This document shows, piece by piece, positions 5,212 to 6,540 of a stretch of 6,540 bases of DNA (positions are counted from its first letter, which is position 1; each line of letters begins with the position of its first letter). The notes under the pieces are model-generated. The model made no database searches. It was not told where the DNA came from and saw only the letters and a list, made by a program, of their open reading frames with translations. The stretch is from Bacteroidales bacterium (lineage in GTDB: Bacteria > Bacteroidota > Bacteroidia > Bacteroidales > UBA3824). A program made the position numbers and the translations under genes. The DNA lies in the NCBI GenBank assembly GCA_016287995.1, contig JAEEXW010000171.1, positions 1-6,540 on the forward strand, written 5' to 3'.

Positions 5212-6540
5212 TTATTTAATGAAGACCTTCTTGGTTATTTTGCTTGTTTTAACGATATAGATTCCGGTCTTTCTGATGAAAATTTCATTAACATCAACGC
5301 CTGAAAAAACTTTTCTGCCGGAAATATTGTAAACATCTACTTTGCCGTTTATATTTTCAAGCCTTATCGTATTACCGTAACTGAAAATTTTTATCGGCTC
5401 AATGTCGGCAGTTTTTATGGGAGTCTCAGGTTGTACGATTTCAACTTCGTATCCGAGTTTTATCCATGAATAATTTACGTAAACGGTTTGTTTACCGGGC
5501 GTTGAAGTATCAAAACCGCTAATCATTTGTTCCGTTATATCCAAAACGTCTTCTGTTGAATCCTTATACATAATGTGAATTTTACCACCGGAAATATCCA
5601 AATTCTCCCAAGGGTAATATTTAGTTTTTTCAGGAATTTGATAAATTTCGGCTGAAATGATTGGCATTTTCAAGACTGTAATCTCTAACGGCAATGTCCA
5701 AGTTTTGTAATTGATTTCGATGTTGTAATTGCCGGTAGTATCGCTGTTAAAACCCGAAACCATATCATCGGTCAATAATATCTCGTCATAACTTTGGTCG
5801 TTGTATGACAACTGCAAAACTGCTGTATCCGAGAAAAAATCTTCACCCGTTAAATATTCCGTCTTGGGTTTTCTTATAAATTTTATTCCGGTTTCTTTTT
5901 TCACAACATCAATATGATAAGTTACGAATTTACCTAAATAAGAGACTGCAAGTGCATAAGTGCCGCCTTTTTCCGACGAAAAATTTGTTACCATAGAATT
6001 TAAAATCTGAACGTCTTGCGTAGTGCCGTTAGAATAGACTGCTGTTATAACACCGTCAGAGGCTTCTAATTTTTCCCCTAATTGATAAACTGTTTTTGAA
6101 GGCTGTTTTTTTAACAAAAGCATTCTCAATGTTACCTTAGACATGTCCACCGGCGACATTTGTTCAAGTATGTATGCTAATGCTCCCACAAAGGGTGCGT
6201 TAAAATCTATACCACCGTATGATTGCGGATTAGAAAAACTGTCATCATAATTTCCTCCGTTCATAGAGCCGCCTACCATCATTCCTAATTGACGGTATTT
6301 CGTGTTATTTCCACTTGCGTATGCAGCCTCTGCACTGCCGGCATCAGAGCGAAAATAGTTGGGTTGATTAGGTTTTTGAGGATAATGGTCTCCAAAACCA
6401 ACGATAAAGGAAAATTTTCTGGGATTATTTCCCAAAATATAATTCACGGTTTGCAGAACATTCGTATTAATACCTTTTAAAGAATCAAGTTTAGAATACA
6501 AAGCCAACGCAAATGCACCGCCGGCGGCATATTTAAGAGG
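5212..6540 (-). CDS. Secreted GH9-like (cellulase-type) protein with Ig-like repeats and T9SS sorting domain, C-terminal part
   Basis: The frame is open to the window edge, so the N-terminus is missing; the TTG at 6507 is not a credible start because LKYAAGGAFALALYSKL continues upstream in frame. Residues are counted from the first codon at 6540. Residues 1 to about 130 match the C-terminal end of a glycoside hydrolase family 9 catalytic domain, a family that cuts beta-glucans: YAAGGAFALALYSKL, then YILGNNPRKFSFIVGFG (34-50), GGSMNGGNYDD (90-100) and GGIDFNAPFVGALAYI (109-124). The usual PHHR histidine motif is replaced by KPNQPNYFR, and the usual active-site glutamate of the E-x-x-I-D-Y-N-A motif is a tyrosine (Y108), so activity is in doubt. 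Three bacterial Ig-like (Big_3 type) repeats follow at about 145-213, 222-290 and 301-369. Residues 376-442 form a T9SS type A sorting domain (VDVYNISGRKVFSG, then TGIYIVK and a final KKVFIK). The protein is expected to cross the outer membrane by T9SS and become surface-bound or released. Confidence 0.9.
   Translation of the reverse strand, partial: PLKYAAGGAFALALYSKLDSLKGINTNVLQTVNYILGNNPRKFSFIVGFGDHYPQKPNQPNYFRSDAGSAEAAYASGNNTKYRQLGMMVGGSMNGGNYDDSFSNPQSYGGIDFNAPFVGALAYILEQMSPVDMSKVTLRMLLLKKQPSKTVYQLGEKLEASDGVITAVYSNGTTQDVQILNSMVTNFSSEKGGTYALAVSYLGKFVTYHIDVVKKETGIKFIRKPKTEYLTGEDFFSDTAVLQLSYNDQSYDEILLTDDMVSGFNSDTTGNYNIEINYKTWTLPLEITVLKMPIISAEIYQIPEKTKYYPWENLDISGGKIHIMYKDSTEDVLDITEQMISGFDTSTPGKQTVYVNYSWIKLGYEVEIVQPETPIKTADIEPIKIFSYGNTIRLENINGKVDVYNISGRKVFSGVDVNEIFIRKTGIYIVKTSKITKKVFIK
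5434..6108 (-). repeat. Three Ig-like (Big_3 type) protein repeats in the GH9-like gene
   Basis: Three tandem units of about 69 residues are encoded at 5902-6108, 5671-5877 and 5434-5640 on the minus strand. Shared features are a P-x-K-T-x-Y opening, a GE or WE-x-L/F turn, a segment of the form M-V/I-x-G/N-F followed by S/T and G, then alternating strands ending in a V/I-x-V motif. The third is the best match to the family (NLDISGGKIHIMY, QMISGFDTSTPGKQTVYVNY) and the first two are more diverged. Such domains usually act as spacers or carbohydrate/protein contacts at the cell surface. Confidence 0.75.

Overview
The window looks like chromosome of a member of the Bacteroidota, most likely an AT-rich Bacteroidales-type organism. 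Three sites match the promoter form typical of that phylum (TTTG, about 18-20 bases, then TAnnTTTG), at 91-121, 3450-3480 and 5012-5043. The genes lack Shine-Dalgarno sequences and have A/T-rich leaders. The rightmost gene ends in a type IX secretion (T9SS) type A sorting domain. I see no transposase, integrase, CRISPR array or phage gene.

Layout, left to right. Bases 1-62 may hold the last codons of a gene that enters from the left (weak). A tRNA-Tyr(GTA) with its own promoter and terminator follows (91-285). Next is a plus-strand run of three genes: a 602-residue transmembrane methyl-accepting chemotaxis protein (369-2177), then two exported proteins that look like outer-membrane beta-barrels (2219-3004 and 3009-3431), the last two only 4 bases apart. 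A new promoter at 3450-3480 precedes a PspA/IM30-family membrane-stress protein (3515-4369). Between it and a single-pass membrane coiled-coil protein (4463-4963) lies a terminator hairpin (4411-4449). A tRNA-Leu(GAG) with its own promoter and encoded CCA follows (5077-5165). A long palindrome (5169-5206) is placed to end transcription from both sides. The minus strand from 5212 to the right edge carries the C-terminal part of a secreted glycoside hydrolase family 9 (GH9, cellulase-type) protein with three Ig-like repeats and the T9SS signal.

How the parts may fit together. The PspA homologue and its coiled-coil neighbour could form an inner-membrane maintenance unit, with the hairpin setting how much of the second protein is made; this is inference. 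The chemotaxis receptor may act in a motile, polysaccharide-degrading lifestyle, but no other chemotaxis or motility gene is visible. The most unusual coding observation is that the GH9-like protein keeps the fold-defining motifs of the family but appears to lack the histidine pair and the glutamate usually found in its C-terminal active-site motifs.

No stretch over 300 bases lacks a gene. The gaps hold the promoters, terminators and tRNAs listed below.
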